Positions 54,601 to 60,600 of a DNA stretch of 64,000 nucleotides are shown here, in pieces (the first letter of the stretch is position 1; each line of letters starts with the position of its first letter). The DNA lies in NCBI GenBank assembly GCA_003290165.1, contig QNQO01000809.1:310001-374000 (forward strand), written 5' to 3'. The notes below the pieces were generated by a model. That model was given only the letters and a program-made list of their open reading frames with translations. It ran no database searches and had not been told where the DNA came from. The position numbers were made by a program, and so were the translations under genes. The DNA comes from Berberis thunbergii (lineage: Eukaryota > Streptophyta > Magnoliopsida > Ranunculales > Berberidaceae).

Positions 54601-57600
54601 CATTGAAGTTGCTCGAGCCTATCTTGAGAAAGCCTCCCGTCACATGAAGAAATGGGCCGACAAGAAACGACGAATCGATCCTTTTGAAGTCGGGGACTTG
54701 GTATTAGTGAAGCTAGATATGTTCAACAAGTATAAACGGACAGCTAGAGCACACAACAATCTGTTTCGCAAGTATGAGGGACCGGTACAGATTATTGAGA
54801 AAGTAGGCAAAGTCTCCTATCGCGTCAAATTACCACATTGGCTCCGTTTCACCCATCCTGTCTTCCATGCAAGTAACTTGAAGTCTTACCATGCAGATGC
54901 CGTTGATCCCACAAGAAATGTATCTACCCGAGCATTGCCTAAACATCCTACTAAGCCAGATCGAGAAGTGGAAGAAATCTTAGCTGACCGCCTCATCAAC
55001 AACACAGGCCCGGATAGAGTATTTGGTCAAGTGGCAGGATGAACCTCCTTTAGAGATCAGTTGGGAGCCAGTCGAGCATCTGCTGCCATACCTCTCAAAG
55101 CTGGAAGAGTATTTGGAAAAGTTCGTTGCGAGGGCGTCAGCGAATTGAGTGTGGGAGAGTGTCAGGACTAGTACCATTGGTTAGAAAAATCAAGGTTCAG
55201 AGGCCTTTCAAGACTTTCCTAATGGTCTCAAAACTCAATGTTCCCTTTTGAAAAGTGCACAAATGTTTAGCATCTATATTATAGGGGGAAGGTTTGAGCT
55301 CTTGACTGTGAGGACGTATTGCCTCCATTGCATAGTCGGGCCAGATTGTACCGCTAGCATTTTTATTGTTTTCTTTGCATTGTTTTTCAACTTCAAACTT
55401 GTATTTTCTTCGATCGATAGCATCGAACTAGTCTTGAGCAACGTCCTTCCGAACGTTCCTCCCCATTGAAATCTATTGAATGTGAATGAGAGCTTTTACT
55501 GACTATTGTGCATTGTTATATTGTCTACAGATTGATATTGTGCATTCTCAAGTTAATATTTGTGTCCGTCAAAGTAACTACTCATAGGCTTACTAGTGAA
55601 TTGGATAGCTAGTGCCGCACGGATTACTAGTCCGTGACATCCGCCCATCCATAAAAACAAAAAATAAATGACAATATAGTCACATCAGCCAGCACCCATG
55701 TGGCCATGTGACTCCCTTCATTTTTTCAATATTTCACATCAAACACTTGTGCTCAAGTGGAGAGATACAGATACTTATATGTCCCCTCACCTTCTCTTGT
55801 CTCTTTCTCTTTTTCTTTATTCCATCATCACTTTCATTCATTCCTCAAGACTCAAGAGAGAAATCTTAAGATATTAAAAAAGTAAGAAAAAGTAAGAAAA
55901 AATAACTATCATACTTGCAATTGTCTGGAAGACGTCAAGACGAAAAAGATGATCAAAGCAAAAAAACAAAAAAGCAAAGCAAGAGAAAGTGTGTTTTATG
56001 TCTACCAGAACTCTTGCCTAAAACCTCCCTCCAATCTTGGTTTATGTTCTTCCTTAGCTTCTTTGTCTTTCTCTTCTCTTCTTCTACATCGCCTCGATCG
56101 TGTTGTCACTCTGTAGATCATAGTGATCCGACAAGAAGACCTCTTTGGAACCATAAAATTGCCTTTGTCCCCCAATCGACTCCTCCGGTCTGAAATGCCA
56201 GCGCACACGGACCTTGACCTAGCCTCGTTCGTCCAAGAAGATATTCTCCACCTTCGCCAGGTGCGGGATGTTCGACGAGTTTGATGGTCGCATAAGCACG
56301 CAGTCTCCAATTTTTTCTTTCTCGGATCTATTTTATTCTTCTTCTTAGAGATTGGGAGATTTTATTCTTCTTTTTCAGATCTATTGTTTTTCAGTTAAAT
56401 AGAGCGTGGCAGATATCCGCCAATCCGTACGGTGCGGGGTTGATTTTTAAAATGTATGATGGGCGGATTCAGTGATCTGCCGTCCCCAGCGGGGTAGGGA
56501 TGGATTTGCCCAAATCCGCCCCATTGCTATCCCTAAATCAGTTTCCCAGTATTCAATCCCCCAACAGGCTTGGTAGAGAAAGTAATCAGCCTCCCAGTAT
56601 TAATTTTAACTCACAAGATTATTAAACTGTAACTACACAATATTGATAAAAAGAGATATTTACTTCGAGTGAAGGTTTGCAGTTATCTGATGAATGTTAA
56701 ACTTTATTGAAGATAAAAACACTCTACTCATTGTCTGGAGGCTGCCTTCAACTGAAGACTCTGGGTGAAACTCTGTCACCTCATAGATATCCTGTTCAAA
56801 ATATAACAACACATAACATTAAGAAATAAGCAACTTCGTGTAAGCATATTACAAGAATCAGAATACCTTGATAACTTCATCTGAAACAGCACCAGAAAAT
56901 TGCATAGAGTCTTCAGTTCCTCCAGCACCGAGCATGCCAAGGGATAACCAATTCAACCATCCACGAGTTCTAACTGATGAACCCTCGTCATTTTGTGGCC
57001 TTTCTATACCAATAAGAATCTCACCACTTTTCCCCATATTATGAGCTGTGGAACTAAAATTTAAATCCTGCAAATACAGAATCCTTAATAGAAAACAACA
57101 TTCAAACACACCAAGTTATAGTTGGGCCATGAATGACATACAGTAGGTGACTAAAACGATAAACAGAAAATGATTATTGATCAATGAGCAAAATTTGACA
57201 AGGCATCCACCTCAACCTTAATTAGGAATTGAAGAAGTTTCAATAATTTGACAGATATATTTATACCTGAGACTCATTTTCGGCAATTGATCTATAGCTC
57301 AATATGTCATCTATGTCATATTCCTTCTCCATCTGCTCCAATTTCTGAAGTGTATCTTCATCTACAGGCTAATACGAATAAATAAACAAAAAGGGATAAG
57401 AAAATTAGTGCCAATCCAATAATACACATATCACAAGAGAAGTGGACAATATTCAAAGAGATTATGGGTGCAGATTTTCGCTGACGAGGACACGCACTCC
57501 CAATATCTACTTTAATATTTACATATATATTTAGTGTGCTACTTTACAAGTACAATACAGGTCTACCAGATCATTGCATAATCAAAATGGATACAACATT

Positions 57601-60600
57601 ACTATGACATAACAACTTTACCTAAAAAATAAAACCAAAATAATAAAAATGGGAGAGGACAACGGAGAGAGCTTAATCTACACATTGTTATGAACTCCAA
57701 ATCTTAAAAGGAGTGATGCAACAAAGCTTTGACCTATGCATATGCCAAATATCTATTCGATGCAACAAAGCTTTGACCTATGCACATGCCAAAAATATAT
57801 AGGATCAGGAGTTTCTGACTTACCCAACCGTAGAGACACATACCCAAATCATCCAATATCATGCCCCTATTAGCCAAACCATCATGAATTGCAAGCCAGT
57901 GTTAGATCAATTCCCATAACAAAAAGACACTTTAGAATGAATTCACTTCCTCTTGACCAATTCAAAAGGGAAGTTCATCATAACTTCCACAACATACATA
58001 ACAGGAAGCAACCAAAAGGAACACTTATTGAAGTGTCTCCACTTCCACTAAGCATCCATTTTGTAGGAACCATTATCCTTATCCTAATGCATCATACCAT
58101 TCATCCTGGCAAGCTTCCACATAATTCTAAAAAGGCTGCTTATTTACATCCTCATCGATAGTATCGATAGTATGGCATGAACTCTGTTCTACTTCGTCCA
58201 CAAACTCACCTAGTCCCTGATCACTTTCAAAGTCCCATGTCTATGAGATTCATTTACCATCTACCTTATTAGCTCGAAAGCTATCAATGAAGTTGTTGCA
58301 ACATTTCCGAATTGCACAGTAACAATCTCCTCATCGATTAATCAATTGTCATATTCTTGGCCACACTGGTAATTCCATCTGACTTATATTTATTGTTTTT
58401 GTCTCCATCCTCAACTATCTTACCAACAGCTAAAACTATCACATTGTTCCCTTAAACTTCGAGATTTTCTTGTTGCTTGCTTAGGCTTTACAATTGTCCA
58501 ACCAACTCGATCATGTTTGTCAGCTATCTTTTCCTTATAAAGTTTTGGATCCAAGCTTCAACCTTTTTTTGGAACAGTTTTAGGACATTTTTGGAAGAAC
58601 AATAACTAAAGGTCGACCACATCTTGCACCTTGGTGCCTTTTATTATGCATATTCAACTTTACTCGAGTCATTTTCATTCCCTCCGTAACAACATGGATT
58701 GTATGAAGAAAACCATATTTAGCTCCGATCTCAACTTTGACCTTTGCAAACAATGTTCTTGACTTCTCTTCTAGACCCTCGTCTGGGTTTCAAGTGCCAC
58801 TGGCAGTCAAACCTTTGGGATTCCACATAGCATTGGCACCTTGTTGAGTGTAACACATTTTGGGATGCAACACAGTTCATCACTATCATTGACAAAATCA
58901 AATTTCCATCTACGAAAAACGAACAACCTAGTAGCCTTAGGGGAGGGCAACAGTAGATATAGGCGAAAGGATTTGAAAAGTTCGGGTTGCTCACACCATA
59001 AGGGGCAGCCAGCAGAATGAAATACTACTTCACTAGAAAGCACACTGCCGTCCCGTTCCATAATAGTCTATACCTACTAGTGTAGTCAAGGTGACCGCCT
59101 AGGCGCGCCTCAAGGTGTTTTTACAGAATTCTGCCTCCAAATGACGCAATGCGGTGTAGTGAAATGAGGCGTCCGCCTCGGACCGCCTCAACTACCTCAT
59201 CACTTCAGCCCAAAATGGTTGTACCCAGCTCATTTGCAGCAAAAAAGAGGTTACAACCCATTCTATAATAGGATTTTATGTTTTTGGTGTAATATTTGAT
59301 AAAAACAAGATAAAACATTTTTAAGTATTTATAAATTTGTCGTACTTTTTTTTTTAAGAAAACATATCATGTTTTGATATCAATCTTGATTTTTCATAAA
59401 AATCCACTTATCTATGAATCTTGAACTTCTAATTTTGAACATTTTATTAAGAGAACTTAAGTTACATATTATGATACTTTAGTGGGATTTTGGGAAGATG
59501 TTGAATCTCAACCACGTGACAGTTTCTTCTAAAAGACAATACGAGAAAACTCTCCTACCCATATTAAATTTTCTTCTTTCTTTAAATTTTATGAAATTTC
59601 AAACTTTATTAAGAAAAACAACTCATAGAACAAAGATTACAAATGGGACTCTCATGAACTCTTCATGAAGCAAAAACTGGAGGACAAGCACGCCTTTAAA
59701 ATGCACATAAGAAGAGCACAAATACCACAGAAAACCCATAAAATCCATGATAACTCAGTCACTATAGACCCGACTATTCATTTCCTGCCAAATACGGATA
59801 GGGGTTAAGGACCACACTACCCCTCCCTTTTCCATGGAGAAGGCTAGACATTTCCACCCGTGAGCCGTGATACACCTCATCAATAGAGCTTGGAATAACC
59901 CAGTCAACCCAACAAGCATGAATAAAGTGATATCATACAAAGCTAGTAAAATTACAGTTAAGACAATCCCTGGACTCCACGCTAGCTCCACTTCTAATCA
60001 GACCATCACGAATGACAATATGATTCCATAAAAACTCCTAAACGAAAATGACACTTCAACAGGCATACTTCCTCCACGCTAGAGAGGAAGGGAATCCAAA
60101 TCTAGCATGTAATCGAGCTAGCATCAACCCAATGGTTGTAAAAGGATGAAACCAATAAAGACACCAACTTAGAACATTTTCAATTCCACCCGTCATCATC
60201 TTTGCTAGGGATCGCATAGCTTGGAGAACCAAAATACGTGTAGCCGACCCCGAGAATATTGGGAATGGACTTTGATGATGACGATGATGATATCGCTTAT
60301 ACAGATGAAAACAAAATGGGTCAACTAACAACACCTTGGGACTTGTTGACAAATCATGAGGTAGGAATCTGACCTGGAGGAAAGCAAGGGTTACTCCTTA
60401 AAAGACCCCCTTCGTATCACCATCATCAAGGAAATAGAGCTAATGTAGAGACAAGGTTTGACAATCTGACTTTGTTGATTGTATTGGGAGGAAGGGGAGA
60501 GGGCAGCTCTGTAATTCCATAAGGTGTCTACACTCATGGGGACGCCTCGGGTTCATTGTAATCTTTCCTGATGTAAACTTTAAAAAATATTAATAAAAAT

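Larger units (their letters stand above)
50107..55639 (+). mobile_element. Ty3/gypsy chromovirus, full length but inactive
   Basis: A 5,533-bp element with identical-length LTRs (50107-50586 and 55160-55639, 480 bp, TG...CA), a 5-bp target duplication TCCGC (50102-50106 and 55640-55644), an initiator-Met primer-binding site, gag, protease, reverse transcriptase, RNase H, integrase and a C-terminal chromodomain, in the pol order of Ty3/gypsy. The chromodomain, short length and short LTRs point to a Reina- or Galadriel-like plant chromovirus; I cannot separate these by eye. Four coding breaks make it non-autonomous. The LTRs differ at 14 of 480 positions (about 3%), so insertion is fairly recent. 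It is antisense to VPS13 and nested in the hAT-like element. Confidence 0.95.
49936..56535. mobile_element. hAT-like element interrupted by the chromovirus
   Basis: The left terminus is TAGGGATGGCAGTGAGGCGG and the reverse complement of the right terminus is TAGGGATAGCAATGGGGCGG, a TIR of about 20 bp with three mismatches. Flanks are AATCAGCT (49928-49935) and AATCAGTT (56536-56543), 8 bp with one mismatch. Removing the chromovirus leaves about 1,067 bp: 171 bp on the left and 896 bp on the right, with GGATATCCGC/GCGGAT words near the ends. The right part holds open frames (for example 55915-56193 plus) that I cannot assign. It lies between VPS13 exons 5 and 6. Confidence 0.8.
49893..56596. 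repeat. Short tandem repeat (unit about 48 bp) split by the hAT insertion
   Basis: The sequence CCCCCAACAGGCTT followed by AATCAGC(T/C) occurs at 49902-49935 and again at 56553-56588, and AATCAG...TCCCAGTATT occurs at both 56536 and 56583. This fits a pre-existing tandem duplication of about 48 bp into whose junction the hAT-like element inserted. Confidence 0.5.

Noticed and set aside
49936..56535. Reading the 50-55.6 kb frames as a host gene or an exogenous virus
   Set aside because: LTRs, primer site, purine tract, target duplication and pol order identify an endogenous plant chromovirus with no envelope gene.
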